This document shows positions 28,244 through 37,988 of a stretch of DNA of 64,000 bases, piece after piece. Source of the DNA: Candidatus Xianfuyuplasma coldseepsis. GTDB taxonomy: Bacteria; Bacillota_I; Bacilli_A; Izemoplasmatales; Izemoplasmataceae. Numbering within the stretch: position 1 is the stretch's first letter; each line of letters starts with the position of its first letter. The position numbers and the translations under genes were made by a program. Under the pieces are notes generated by a model that was not told the DNA's origin, searched no databases, and saw nothing but the letters and a program-made list of their open reading frames with translations. The stretch is taken from the NCBI RefSeq assembly GCF_014023125.1, contig NZ_CP048914.1:372001-436000 (forward strand), in the 5' to 3' direction.

Positions 28244-29236
28244 CTAAACGTTATAAATTTCAATTTTATATTTGTGCAAATTATTTTTTAGAAATTGTAT
28301 TGTTTCATCCAAACCTTCTTCTAGTGAATATTTTGGTGACCAATTAGTTAAGTTCTTGATTTTAGTATTCGATCCTAGTAATCGATTAACTTCAGATTTT
28401 TCTGGTCTAACTCTTTGATTTTCTTGTACAACCTTAGCCTCAGGATTAATTCTATTTTTTATCAACTCAACAAGTTCTAACATAGATATTTCCTTCTGTG
28501 TTGCAATATTAATTTCTTCACCAATGGTTTTATTAGATTTTGCAATCTCAATAAAACCTTCTACTGTATCTTTGACATAATTAAAATCTCTTGTAGGTGT
28601 TAAAGATCCAAGTTTAATGATTTCCTTACCAGCGAGCAACTGAGTAATTATAGTAGGAATAATTGCTCTCGCAGATTGCCTGGGTCCAAATGTGTTAAAA
28701 GGTCTTACAATTGTCAGAGGTAGATTAAAACTTCTGTAAAATGATTCTGCAATTCTATCTGCACCTATTTTTGTCGCCGAGTATGGAGACTGCCCTTGAA
28801 ATGGGTGATTCTCATCAATTGGTACATACTGTGCAGTACCATATACCTCAGAAGTAGAAGTAACTAGTACTCTTTTTGTGTTTAGTTTTCGTGCAGTTTG
28901 GAGTATGTTAAGTGTTCCTTTGATATTAGTGTCAACATACATATCTGGTGAATGATAACTGTAAGGTATTGCAATTAAGGCAGCAAGGTGAAATACAACA
29001 TCGATTCCTACCATTGAGTCATAAACACCATTCGGATCCCTAATATCTCCTGAGAAAATCTCGATTTTTGATAATAATTCTTTGTCAAAAGTATCTAGCC
29101 ATCCCCAGCTATTAAAGGAGTTATAATACACAAATGCACGAACATCATATCCTTGTTTCACTAACTCTTCAACCAAGTGACTTCCAATAAAACCATCAGC
29201 ACCTGTAACAAGTACTTTCATATCACTATTCATCAT
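28244..29236 (-). CDS. legB: LegB-type NAD-dependent sugar 4,6-dehydratase
   Basis: Extended SDR dehydratase that makes the 4-keto-6-deoxy sugar for LegC. About 330 residues. TGADGFIGSHLVEELV binds NAD; TSTSEVYG, YSATK and RPFNTFGPRQSARA are the dehydratase blocks. The FVYYNSFNSWGWLD segment is typical of the LegB group. It overlaps the end of the fucosyltransferase gene; GAGG lies five bases before ATG 29236. Confidence 0.87.
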   Translation of the reverse strand: MMNSDMKVLVTGADGFIGSHLVEELVKQGYDVRAFVYYNSFNSWGWLDTFDKELLSKIEIFSGDIRDPNGVYDSMVGIDVVFHLAALIAIPYSYHSPDMYVDTNIKGTLNILQTARKLNTKRVLVTSTSEVYGTAQYVPIDENHPFQGQSPYSATKIGADRIAESFYRSFNLPLTIVRPFNTFGPRQSARAIIPTIITQLLAGKEIIKLGSLTPTRDFNYVKDTVEGFIEIAKSNKTIGEEINIATQKEISMLELVELIKNRINPEAKVVQENQRVRPEKSEVNRLLGSNTKIKNLTNWSPKYSLEEGLDETIQFLKNNLHKYKIEIYNV

Positions 29237-30110
29237 TTTTTCCTCTTTCTATTTTTATCCAGTGTTCTGGATATATATATGCTTTTTTATGATTCGCATA
29301 CCACTTGGAAGGGATGCAAACTCGAGAATCTTCATTAAAATGACTTAAATATGCTCCCCACCAATGGAATGTACTATTCGGGATAATATAATATTTAAAA
29401 TGTCTCATAAATTCTATTGTATTTATTTCATTCAACATGTTTAGTTCTGGGAGGAGAACTAGATTGTCATTATCACCTAACATTTTTTTTGCTTCTATAG
29501 GGTTGCTAGAAATTATTATGAACTTCAAATCAGCTTGATAATCAATTAATTTGTCAATAGAATTTCTGTAATAACTGTTTGAAATATTCCCAAATAACCT
29601 ATTATTCGCGATTTTTTTATAGTCTCCTAGTCTTACACAAATTAATGCATATTTCTCAGGATCATATTTTTTAGTCAATTGATAGACATCATTACTAATT
29701 TTCGAGTTCGCTATTTTTTCTTCAATTTTATTTTTCACACTTTCAACATATTTTAGATTTTGAAAATATCCCTCGAAAATGTAATACTTTTTATAGTTTA
29801 TATCAATTATTGAAAATCGTTCAAAATAGATTTTATTGCATAACAATCTCAAAATGAGTTTTATACCTATATTCAGTTTATTACTATGGGTTGGATGAAT
29901 TAAACGTCTTTCGGATGTTAAACTATATTCTTTATCTAAATCGGAATCAATTTGTTTAATGATAGGATCTCGTTTAGATATTCCATAATTCTTAGAATAG
30001 AATGAGAAATCAGGAATAATCTCATCAGATGTTTCATTCTTTAAATATAGATAAAAACAATATTGAAAAAGTTGGTTACCAAAACCACCCTTAAACACGA
30101 TAATTTTCAT
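29226..30110 (-). CDS. Family 11 glycosyltransferase (alpha-1,2-fucosyltransferase-like)
   Basis: 294 residues. The GT11 N-terminal motif GGFGNQLFQYCF, the CVRLGDYKK (HxRxGDY-like) donor block and PNSTFHWWGAYL C-terminal block are all present. It would transfer fucose from the GDP-fucose made by gmd/fcl. The family His before Arg is replaced by Cys in ICVRLGDY, a small departure from the consensus. Confidence 0.82.
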   Translation of the reverse strand: MKIIVFKGGFGNQLFQYCFYLYLKNETSDEIIPDFSFYSKNYGISKRDPIIKQIDSDLDKEYSLTSERRLIHPTHSNKLNIGIKLILRLLCNKIYFERFSIIDINYKKYYIFEGYFQNLKYVESVKNKIEEKIANSKISNDVYQLTKKYDPEKYALICVRLGDYKKIANNRLFGNISNSYYRNSIDKLIDYQADLKFIIISSNPIEAKKMLGDNDNLVLLPELNMLNEINTIEFMRHFKYYIIPNSTFHWWGAYLSHFNEDSRVCIPSKWYANHKKAYIYPEHWIKIERGKNDE

Positions 30111-30117
30111 AATTAAT

Positions 30118-31068
30118 TCACCTAGTAATCCTGTATTTAATGCTTTGTAAAAACTCTATAACCATTTTTCCACCAAAAAATTTTATAGGCAAATATATCA
30201 CAGTATAAATTAGTAAGACTTCAAAAATGAAGTTATTTATTGATTTCTTTATCGCGATAGACTTGAATTTTCTATCGTCAAAGTAAATTGCCTTATATAG
30301 TAATCTGAAATTTAGTTGACGTTTTAATTTTCTTCTTTTACCCATTGGTAATATACTAATCTTGCTTTCAATTACTTGCATGGTTTCAAAAGTTCCAAGC
30401 AAAGAATTGTAACTGTTTGATATTCTCTCATCATTATGATAATACTGTTCTATTAAAGGTTTAGCAACATAATCAATATTGTAACCAGCTTCTAATAAAT
30501 TCAATAGAAAGATATAATCTTGACCAGATTTCAACAAAGGAAAACCTCCTACTTCCAGAAATACATTTTTAGGTAAAAGCATTGTCGATGTGGAAGTAAT
30601 ATTTTTGAAAAATTGTACCAAAACGGGGTTGCCTTTATACTCATTATGAATTTCTTTAATTTTATTTCTGTTCGAGTCAAATATTGATGTAAAGCAATAT
30701 ATCATTCCAATATTCGTAACTGAACTATGATTAAATAGTTCAATTTGCAATTTCAACTTGTCTGGAAGCCAAATATCGTCATCATCAAGAAAGGCAATCA
30801 TTGAACCATTTGAAACTTTCACTGCATTGTTTCTAGCTCTCGCAGCACCAACATTTTTCCCTTGTGCAATATAAATTATATTTGGATAACTCTGCAATAA
30901 TCCATTGTAATTATACTTGAAATATTCAGAATCAGAATTATTGTCATCTATTACTATTAGTTCTATATCCTTGTAAGATTGAGTCATCACTGAATCAATA
31001 GAATTTAATAGACTTTCACTTCTTCCATAGGTTGGAATTATGACAGAAACCAAAGGACTTTCACTCAT
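30118..31068 (-). CDS. Family 2 glycosyltransferase
   Basis: 316 residues from ATG 31068, which overlaps the upstream stop by eight bases (GTGGTG just ahead). SVIIPTYGRSESLLNSIDSV and the nucleotide-binding FLDDDDIWLPDKL define a GT-A fold GT2. A C-terminal hydrophobic helix (about 285-305) probably anchors it to the membrane. Donor and acceptor unknown. Confidence 0.85.
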   Translation of the reverse strand: MSESPLVSVIIPTYGRSESLLNSIDSVMTQSYKDIELIVIDDNNSDSEYFKYNYNGLLQSYPNIIYIAQGKNVGAARARNNAVKVSNGSMIAFLDDDDIWLPDKLKLQIELFNHSSVTNIGMIYCFTSIFDSNRNKIKEIHNEYKGNPVLVQFFKNITSTSTMLLPKNVFLEVGGFPLLKSGQDYIFLLNLLEAGYNIDYVAKPLIEQYYHNDERISNSYNSLLGTFETMQVIESKISILPMGKRRKLKRQLNFRLLYKAIYFDDRKFKSIAIKKSINNFIFEVLLIYTVIYLPIKFFGGKMVIEFLQSIKYRITR

Positions 31069-32392
31069 ACAATTCACCACTATTAATAACACCATTATTC
31101 CACTTAAGGAACTGTGAAAAGTCTTTTGTGTTATTTCCTCTATAAACTAGGTTTTTATTTACAAAACTCGAAAGATGCTTACTACCAAAATTATCATATA
31201 TATATACTTTGCACTTAAAATATAATGCTTCAAATATCGCGGTTGAATAACACCCAATAACGAAATGAGTTATAAGTAATGATTTGAGGATATCTACATT
31301 GGATTCTTCGATTATTAAATTACTCAAACTATGTGTATACTCATCAACAATCTTTTCTCCTTCACTGTCCAAATTGTGAAGTGGGTGAAGCCTGTATACA
31401 AATTCATAGTTAGGAAACTTCTGGGCGAGATCAACAATAAATTGAAATAATTCTTCGTGAATTGTCCATTGTGATATTACCAATACTCTATTTTGCATTT
31501 TTTTTTCTTGAGTAATAATACCATCGAACTTATGAATATAGTTGATCCTATATAGCTTTGCTTTATATTTATAAGGTTTGTATGTAATCGATTTTTTCCA
31601 GTAGTTACCGTAAAAATATAGGTTATCAGGAATATATTTAGCTGAATTAGGCAATGCATATTCAATAGTGAAATCATCAATAATACCATGTTGTAACTCA
31701 TTTACAGTGATACCCAATGACCTTGCAGCATGAATTAAATGCTTATAAGAATAAGCTACAGTCAGCACTATACTTTTGGGATTAAGTTTGTTCAAAATTT
31801 TTCTATATGTTTTGTATTTGTACTCAAAAGATGAGATTGAACGTAGAATAATTGATTTAATATCCAGTTTTATTCCGTAAGTTTCATCAACTAGCTGCTT
31901 AAAACTTAGCATTTTAATTGGTATATTCATTCTAAAAAGATACTTATTCTTCAAGTAGTTAAAACCAGTAAAAAAATCATTATATATCCCTAGATAAATG
32001 ATGTCTTCATCTTTTACAGTTCTTTCCTTTGAAGTTGATAATATTAGGGTATTTTGTGTGAATTGATAACTTGAATTAATAAATGAATTAGTGAAAATAT
32101 CTATATTATTATTGTTTACACTTTTATATTGGCTATGCTCAATTATTATATGCTCTACATTTTTTCTTCTAGTGAAGTAAAACAATCTGTTATAGTATTT
32201 TATCTCAAAATATAAATTCTTTAGTCTTTGAGAGTGTTTCACCTCGGTTCTTAGTTGTTCTCTCTCAAGCAATGCAAGATAAATTTCTGATCTGATTAAT
32301 TCCCAAACATAAATATCTCTAATTTTACAATCAAATAAATCTAGTTCTTTCTCTACTAATAATAACCAACTATACTTATCTTCCACTCTCAT
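31061..32392 (-). CDS. Putative GT-B type capsule glycosyltransferase
   Basis: About 443 residues from ATG 32392 (GGGAGA seven bases ahead). No clear match across the full length. The middle has NELQHGIIDD and the C-terminal half RLHPLHNLD and a CYSTAIFEALYF block, the pattern of capsule/teichoic-type GT-B enzymes in which the His-Pro and Ser-Thr blocks bind a CMP- or CDP-linked donor. It is therefore a candidate for the nonulosonate transferase (inference). Confidence 0.55.
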   Translation of the reverse strand: MRVEDKYSWLLLVEKELDLFDCKIRDIYVWELIRSEIYLALLEREQLRTEVKHSQRLKNLYFEIKYYNRLFYFTRRKNVEHIIIEHSQYKSVNNNNIDIFTNSFINSSYQFTQNTLILSTSKERTVKDEDIIYLGIYNDFFTGFNYLKNKYLFRMNIPIKMLSFKQLVDETYGIKLDIKSIILRSISSFEYKYKTYRKILNKLNPKSIVLTVAYSYKHLIHAARSLGITVNELQHGIIDDFTIEYALPNSAKYIPDNLYFYGNYWKKSITYKPYKYKAKLYRINYIHKFDGIITQEKKMQNRVLVISQWTIHEELFQFIVDLAQKFPNYEFVYRLHPLHNLDSEGEKIVDEYTHSLSNLIIEESNVDILKSLLITHFVIGCYSTAIFEALYFKCKVYIYDNFGSKHLSSFVNKNLVYRGNNTKDFSQFLKWNNGVINSGELYE

Positions 32393-33785
32393 TTTCAATT
32401 CTCCCAACATGCTTAGATATTTTATGGCTTAAGATTATGAACAGAACAGAAAAAAGATATAATCTGTGATTTTGTCCATTATTCAGACTATATAATGATG
32501 TGCCATTTATGTTTCCATAAAGAAAGTATAAAATGAAACTAAATGTTATAATTTTCACGTATTTTGACTTAGTTCTTAAAAAACGAACAATCAATATAAT
32601 TGATAGTGTCAATACAGTTACACCAAATAAAATGCCTCCATACACAAAATCAAAAAGTGTCATAGAATGGTTTGGTTCAAAGAAATATGGTAAGTTAGGA
32701 TAATATTGGTGTAATAGAATATTAAACTTCTCTGCTGAAAAACCAATTCCAAAGGGATTATTAAGAAATATTTTATAGGCACCGTCAATTATAAAATACC
32801 TCTCTCCAAGTATATTAGATAAGCTAAAAGAGTTGTCAAATGTAACTTCAAGGCGATAAATTAAATAATTAAATAAACCTAAATGATTCATTAACATAAT
32901 CAAAATTGTGAGAAACAACAATGAAAGTAAGCTAGTTTTTTTTCTTTTTTGTAGAAACACTAATGAATAAATGAGAAAAACCAAATATAAGAAAACACCT
33001 ACTCTTGAGGAGGAAACAACAAAAATAATTATTATTACTGGTATGTAAATAAATCTTGAAAATTTATATTTTGAAAAATATATTTCAAACAAACCAGCCG
33101 ACAAAAGGATCGTTCCAATTAATGAGTTTGTTCCCAAAATACCAGCTGCACTTCCTCTAGCAACCAACGCACTTTCAAAACCGTTTATTACAATTTCAGA
33201 TACAAAATTAATTAAAAAGTATGAGCAGTAAACAAAAACGACAATTACTACAATTTCCAATAAGTATTTATTGCTTCTACCATTATTCGATGATAATCCT
33301 GTAAAAAGCATAATTGCACCCAGAAAAGAACTAGTCCAATAAAGTAAACTTATCACAGGATAATCTATAGAAAACACCGTGAAAAATGATACAATAATCA
33401 TTAGAACAATGCCCAATGATTTAAACATGTATTTTGAATTCACTATCAATAACAGAACAATAAAAGGTAATTGAAAAAGGAATAATAAATAATTACTCTC
33501 ACGACTTAAAACATCATAAAAAGGTATAATATAGTAGTATATCTGCATAAATAGAACATTGAGCAAAGCAAAGTAGTTAAGCCTTAAAGAACTAGATTCG
33601 ATCTCTTTAGTTGACAGAATGTTGATTGAAATATACATTTGTAAAAATAAAATCGAAACAAAGTACAAATAATAATAAATATTCATTGATGGCATTAATA
33701 GAAATAGGATTAATATTAAAGGAAGACACACTATGAAGTAAATCATATGTCGAGATGTAAATTTCAACTGTAACAATTCAAACAT
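32376..33785 (-). CDS. wzy: Polysaccharide repeat-unit polymerase (Wzy-like)
   Basis: 469 residues with ten or more hydrophobic helices and a large extracytoplasmic loop around residues 330-380 (LGERYFIIDG...GIGFSAEKFN...HS), typical of O-antigen polymerase/ligase proteins. The sequence is poorly conserved, as expected. Wzy rather than ligase is inferred from the flippase and assembly genes beside it. Confidence 0.75.
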   Translation of the reverse strand: MFELLQLKFTSRHMIYFIVCLPLILILFLLMPSMNIYYYLYFVSILFLQMYISINILSTKEIESSSLRLNYFALLNVLFMQIYYYIIPFYDVLSRESNYLLFLFQLPFIVLLLIVNSKYMFKSLGIVLMIIVSFFTVFSIDYPVISLLYWTSSFLGAIMLFTGLSSNNGRSNKYLLEIVVIVVFVYCSYFLINFVSEIVINGFESALVARGSAAGILGTNSLIGTILLSAGLFEIYFSKYKFSRFIYIPVIIIIFVVSSSRVGVFLYLVFLIYSLVFLQKRKKTSLLSLLFLTILIMLMNHLGLFNYLIYRLEVTFDNSFSLSNILGERYFIIDGAYKIFLNNPFGIGFSAEKFNILLHQYYPNLPYFFEPNHSMTLFDFVYGGILFGVTVLTLSIILIVRFLRTKSKYVKIITFSFILYFLYGNINGTSLYSLNNGQNHRLYLFSVLFIILSHKISKHVGRIENESGR

Positions 33786-34282
33786 TAATGGAAACGTCCT
33801 TTACTTTTCATCTCTTCATAATGTTCAGCATTCCTTGAAGAAAATTGCTTACATGGATGACCACCGGCAATTGCATAAGCAGGAATATCATTTACAACAA
33901 CTGATCCAGCTTGAATAATTGCCCCCTCTCCTATTGTTACACCACCTAAAATTAAAACTCGATTACCTATCCATACATTATCATTTATCTTTACATCTTT
34001 TACAATGTAAGTATCATCATAGGGTATTGCTACACCTTCATAATTATGTACATCAGTAATAATCTGACATTCACTACCAGAGTGAAAATTATCACCAATA
34101 ATTACTTTACCATTTCCTATTATTTTCATTCCATTGAAGTTACAGTTTGTACCTAAAAAAGTGTTTTTAGTTAGCTTTGTTTTCCCTCCAATATATATTC
34201 TTCCTTTGGACATACCAATGTTTTTTTGAACTTTTAACGTCCTAAATATTCTAATAATTTTCTTAATTTTTGGTTTAAGCAT
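33785..34282 (-). CDS. Hexapeptide-repeat acetyltransferase
   Basis: 165 residues, nearly all left-handed beta-helix repeats (IGDNFHSG, VWIGNRVLILGGVTIGEGAIIQAGSVV), ending AIAGGHPCK as in the maltose/capsule O-acetyltransferases. The catalytic His is in DVHNYEG. It probably O-acetylates a sugar of the repeat unit. Stop and start overlap with wzy by one base. Confidence 0.85.
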   Translation of the reverse strand: MLKPKIKKIIRIFRTLKVQKNIGMSKGRIYIGGKTKLTKNTFLGTNCNFNGMKIIGNGKVIIGDNFHSGSECQIITDVHNYEGVAIPYDDTYIVKDVKINDNVWIGNRVLILGGVTIGEGAIIQAGSVVVNDIPAYAIAGGHPCKQFSSRNAEHYEEMKSKGRFH

Positions 34283-34296
34283 GATCCTTTAACCTC

Positions 34297-35706
34297 CTAA
34301 TCTAGAAATTTCTTAAGTGTTGAAAAGTTAGTTATAATAACAATAAGCATTAATACTACCCTAGTTAGAAAATTTAACACCCATTTATCAATAATAAAAT
34401 ATTCCATAAATATATTTGCAAGAACTACTATAACCATTGGTCTAATAAGCTGTTGTAGTCGTATTAAAATATTAGGTTTGATTATTAGATTAACGTAGAA
34501 ATAATGTAGTGTAAAAAGTAATAAGAACGATATAAGAGTAGTACTCGCAGCAATTTGATAGCCATATAGTGGAATTAATACTAAGTTCAGAAAAATATTC
34601 ACAATACCAGCTAATAGAGTAAAACAAGAAATTAATAAAGTTTTCTTAAAATAGAAGCTATAATTTGCATAAATTGTGTATAGAAATACAACAAAATAGC
34701 TAACAATAACAATTCTAACAATACTTTGAGTATCTCGATAAGCTGCCTGACCAGACATTAAAAAGACAAATTCAGTAGAGAATAATAGCAATCCAATTGT
34801 AATTATTTCAATTAAAACAATGTATTTATTAAACTCATTTAGTATATTATCATCATCATGTTCTAATGAATGATAAAATATTGGCACCCAAGCTCTGTTT
34901 AGAGCGATAACAACTAAGCTCATTACTGATCCTATTGTATATGCAAAAGAATATAAACCGGTTGATACCGAAGTATCAATAGAGTTTATAATCACTTTAT
35001 CTATTGAAGACAAAATGAAACCAGAAACATTGTGCAAGATTAAGGGTGCACCAAAAATTAATGCATACTTTATATATTCAATCCTAATAGATATCTTTTT
35101 ATTGTTCATTAACAGAATCACAACGATCACTGTGAATATGATAACCATCGGCAATAATCTTGATGCAATCATGAATTCAAACATATTCTCAGAGAAGCCA
35201 ATTAATCCAATCAAGCTGATGAGATAAATGCATGTTGTTCTAATAATAATTACAATTAAGAACTTCTTACTTAATCTAAGAGCTTGCAAATATGACAGGA
35301 ATTGTTGTTCAAATGCTGTGAACATACCAACCATTAGAGCAATAATTAATATTCTAGAAGATATGTTCAACAGAATAGATAGTTGTGAAAAGAAAAAACT
35401 TGAAATAATTATCATGACTAATGACAATACTGTTATTATAAATAAAACGTTTGACAAATAGATAAAGATTTCATTCCTCTTTTCAACATAAAATCTATTT
35501 ATTGAACTACTTGTTCCAAAATTAAATATTATTGATGATATATTAACCACAGTTAAAAATATTGAATATAGGCCATATTGTTCTATTGTGAGCACCCTTG
35601 TGAAAAAGGGCAAAAACAGAAATGAAAGTAATGAAGAATATATGCTTGATAAAAGGTAAAAGAACGAATCACTAGCAAAACTTTGTTTTCTTGTTTTACT
35701 AAGCAT
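34297..35706 (-). CDS. wzx: Oligosaccharide repeat-unit flippase (Wzx-like)
   Basis: 469 residues, about 12-14 membrane helices, beginning SDSFFYLLSSIYSSLLSFLF with FFTRVLTIEQYGLYS, the usual opening of polysaccharide exporters of the MOP superfamily. It would move the lipid-linked unit across the membrane to the polymerase. Start overlaps the end of the GT2 gene upstream. Confidence 0.85.
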   Translation of the reverse strand: MLSKTRKQSFASDSFFYLLSSIYSSLLSFLFLPFFTRVLTIEQYGLYSIFLTVVNISSIIFNFGTSSSINRFYVEKRNEIFIYLSNVLFIITVLSLVMIIISSFFFSQLSILLNISSRILIIALMVGMFTAFEQQFLSYLQALRLSKKFLIVIIIRTTCIYLISLIGLIGFSENMFEFMIASRLLPMVIIFTVIVVILLMNNKKISIRIEYIKYALIFGAPLILHNVSGFILSSIDKVIINSIDTSVSTGLYSFAYTIGSVMSLVVIALNRAWVPIFYHSLEHDDDNILNEFNKYIVLIEIITIGLLLFSTEFVFLMSGQAAYRDTQSIVRIVIVSYFVVFLYTIYANYSFYFKKTLLISCFTLLAGIVNIFLNLVLIPLYGYQIAASTTLISFLLLFTLHYFYVNLIIKPNILIRLQQLIRPMVIVVLANIFMEYFIIDKWVLNFLTRVVLMLIVIITNFSTLKKFLD

Positions 35707-36526
35707 TATGTGGTTTCCTCAATGCTTTAATGTAAATCATTCTTCTAATTCTAGAAGTAAATACTACTCTAGTAACTAGACTTATAAATAGTGAAATTAG
35801 AAATGAAAATAAATTTAGCAATTTATTATTCAGCATATATTTGTTAAGCTTAACAGATTGAATAAAATACTTGTATCCGCCTCTACGAGAATAAGAATAT
35901 AAAGAAACTCTCATTTTAACTAATGGTGTTTGGATATTGTGGAACTTAAAATTTGCAACCATCATCCTAGCCCACAAAAAATAGTCTTCAAAAAAAGGAT
36001 ATTTTAGATAACTACCAACTTCAATGACGTCAGATTTATAAAACATTACGGTAGGATGATTTATTGGATTCCTATATTTTATATACTTTAAAATGTCTTC
36101 ATGTTTTTTGGGAACTTTCTTGATTCTGTTACTTATATCATAGTCAATATATTCCTCAATAACATTTGTACCACATATTCTGCAATCTTTATCATTTTCA
36201 AGATAAGCCAATTGCATTTCAAACCTATTTTTAAGTGACTCATCATCACTATCCATTCTTGCAACAATTTCGTTGCTGCATAAATTCAATCCGACATTCA
36301 ATGCAACACCCAAACCCACATTCTGTTCAAGTTGATGGACTACTAACTGAGGCAAGTATACATATTCATCAATCACCTGATTTAGTTCTTCTTTTAAAGG
36401 TCCATCTTTGATGATTACAATTTGGCTTGGTTTTATAGTTTGATTCAAAATTGACTCTATTGATTTTTTTAGATATTCTGGATTTTCTTTTGTATAAACA
36501 GACATTAATACACTAAAATTTGACAT
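35699..36526 (-). CDS. Family 2 glycosyltransferase
   Basis: 275 residues. SVLMSVYTKENPEYLKKSIE and IVARMDSDDESLKNRFE (the metal-binding DxD) identify a GT2 of the AmsE/capsular type. It is the first assembly enzyme after the control genes. A C-terminal hydrophobic stretch (about 240-260) may anchor it. Confidence 0.85.
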   Translation of the reverse strand: MSNFSVLMSVYTKENPEYLKKSIESILNQTIKPSQIVIIKDGPLKEELNQVIDEYVYLPQLVVHQLEQNVGLGVALNVGLNLCSNEIVARMDSDDESLKNRFEMQLAYLENDKDCRICGTNVIEEYIDYDISNRIKKVPKKHEDILKYIKYRNPINHPTVMFYKSDVIEVGSYLKYPFFEDYFLWARMMVANFKFHNIQTPLVKMRVSLYSYSRRGGYKYFIQSVKLNKYMLNNKLLNLFSFLISLFISLVTRVVFTSRIRRMIYIKALRKPHNA

Positions 36527-36538
36527 TTATATATTTCC

Positions 36539-37234
36539 TCACAATTTGATTGATTCCACTAAATCATTACTATAATTCAAGTCCAACTCTATTCCCTTTT
36601 TTCTCAATATCTTAACTAAGTTCGAGAAATCATCATAATTTTTAGGGTTTCTATGACAATCACTACCAATCAGATCAACAATTCCATTCTTAACAATGTA
36701 TTGGATAAGTTTCTTTGTTTGTTTATTTTTCGGGCGGAAATAAGACGAGGCATTGATTTGCAATAATGCTCCTGTTTTTCTAAACTCCTTCAAGGCTGTA
36801 AAGTCAGTAATATAATTATATCTTTCAGGATGTGCAATGATTGGCTTATATCCAGCGATAATCATCTCATATATGTATTCGTCTACATCTGCTTTTTTCA
36901 TACCAAAATCTAATAATACATACTTGGTATTATTGAGAGTTTTGACCTCTCCAGAGTTTAATAACTGTTCTAAATCTTTTACTTCATCAATTTCTCTACC
37001 GAGAAATAGATTAATAGGTATATTTAGTCCTTGTACTTTGTTTTGTAACTCGGTGAAGTTTTTGTTTATTTCGTCATTTGAAGCAACATATCCTCGCATT
37101 GGTGCGTAGTGTGGTGTCAAAATCATATCTGTCACGCCGACAGATACAGCTTTTTGAATCATTTCGATGGATTCATCAATTGTTTTACATCCATCATCAA
37201 CACCAAATAAGATGTGATTATGCATATCAATCAT
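36539..37234 (-). CDS. cpsB: CpsB/CapC-type tyrosine-protein phosphatase (PHP fold)
   Basis: Manganese-dependent phosphatase that dephosphorylates the CpsD kinase. About 231 residues from ATG 37234 with GGGGTG six bases ahead (GTG 37243 is the alternative). Metal ligands are in DMHNHILFGVDDG, TPHYAP, AHPERYNYI and GSDCHR, all present. Confidence 0.9.
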   Translation of the reverse strand: MIDMHNHILFGVDDGCKTIDESIEMIQKAVSVGVTDMILTPHYAPMRGYVASNDEINKNFTELQNKVQGLNIPINLFLGREIDEVKDLEQLLNSGEVKTLNNTKYVLLDFGMKKADVDEYIYEMIIAGYKPIIAHPERYNYITDFTALKEFRKTGALLQINASSYFRPKNKQTKKLIQYIVKNGIVDLIGSDCHRNPKNYDDFSNLVKILRKKGIELDLNYSNDLVESIKL

Positions 37235-37277
37235 GGTATTCACCCCACTTGAATATATGATTTGAGAATATAAGAAT

Positions 37278-37308
37278 AAGCCGTGTCGAAAGAAACGGCT
37301 TATTTTTT
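37278..37308. terminator. Hairpin between cpsD and cpsB, possible attenuator
   Basis: AATAAGCCGT / ACGGCTTATT flanks a 10-base loop. The T run is on the plus strand side; on the minus strand the stem is followed only by CTTATATT, so it would be a weak or partial stop within the operon. Confidence 0.4.
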
Positions 37309-37310
37309 AG

Positions 37311-37988
37311 TTATTCATTTCCGTAATAATAGTAATACTCCATACCATAGTACTGATCACGACGTTGAACACGTGTTAATACAGCACCAATGATGTTTCC
37401 ACCATTTTCTTTTAGGTCTTTAATACACCCTTTAGCGACATCACGATTGGTATGGCGTGATGCGATCACAAACATGGTGGCATCACAATAATTGGAGATA
37501 ATTGTCGCATCGGCAACAGCTGTCATTGGTGGACAGTCGATGATGATACGATCATACATTCCTCGCAATTCTTCAAACATTTTTTTAATTTTATTCGATA
37601 CTAACACCTCTGCAGGGAATGGTACTTTTTCACCTGCAACTAAGATATCCAAATGATCGTGGATCGTTTGGATTTCGTCTTGAATTGGATGTTCATTTAA
37701 AACATATCCACTTACGCCACCTTTATTGGGTAATTGAAACGCACGGTGCATTTTTGGTTTCCGGAGATCTAAGTCGATTAATAGTGTTTTTTGTTTGGTT
37801 TGTGAATAGACAGTAGCTAAGTTTAATGTTGTTACAGTTTTACCTTCACCAGGATAAGTACTTGTAAGATTAATAACTTTTATTTCTTTATCTAGATTTG
37901 AGTAATCAATATTGGTTCGTAATTTACGATATTGCTCAGTAACGGAACTATGAGGATCGTATTCTGAGATAATATTATATTGAGCCAT
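37311..37988 (-). CDS. cpsD: CpsD/CapB-type tyrosine kinase
   Basis: Bacterial tyrosine kinase, cytoplasmic partner of CpsC. 225 residues. Walker A is TYPGEGKTVTTLNLA near residue 50, Walker A' LLIDLDLRKPK near 75, Walker B IIDCPP near 150. The C-terminus is a tyrosine cluster (YYGMEYYYYYGNE), the autophosphorylation tail. Confidence 0.92.
   Translation of the reverse strand: MAQYNIISEYDPHSSVTEQYRKLRTNIDYSNLDKEIKVINLTSTYPGEGKTVTTLNLATVYSQTKQKTLLIDLDLRKPKMHRAFQLPNKGGVSGYVLNEHPIQDEIQTIHDHLDILVAGEKVPFPAEVLVSNKIKKMFEELRGMYDRIIIDCPPMTAVADATIISNYCDATMFVIASRHTNRDVAKGCIKDLKENGGNIIGAVLTRVQRRDQYYGMEYYYYYGNE

Noticed and set aside
37278..37308. Terminator ending the cpsC-cpsD transcript
   Set aside because: The U run is on the wrong strand for the minus-strand operon, and cpsB and the rest of the locus lie beyond it; listed only as a possible attenuator.
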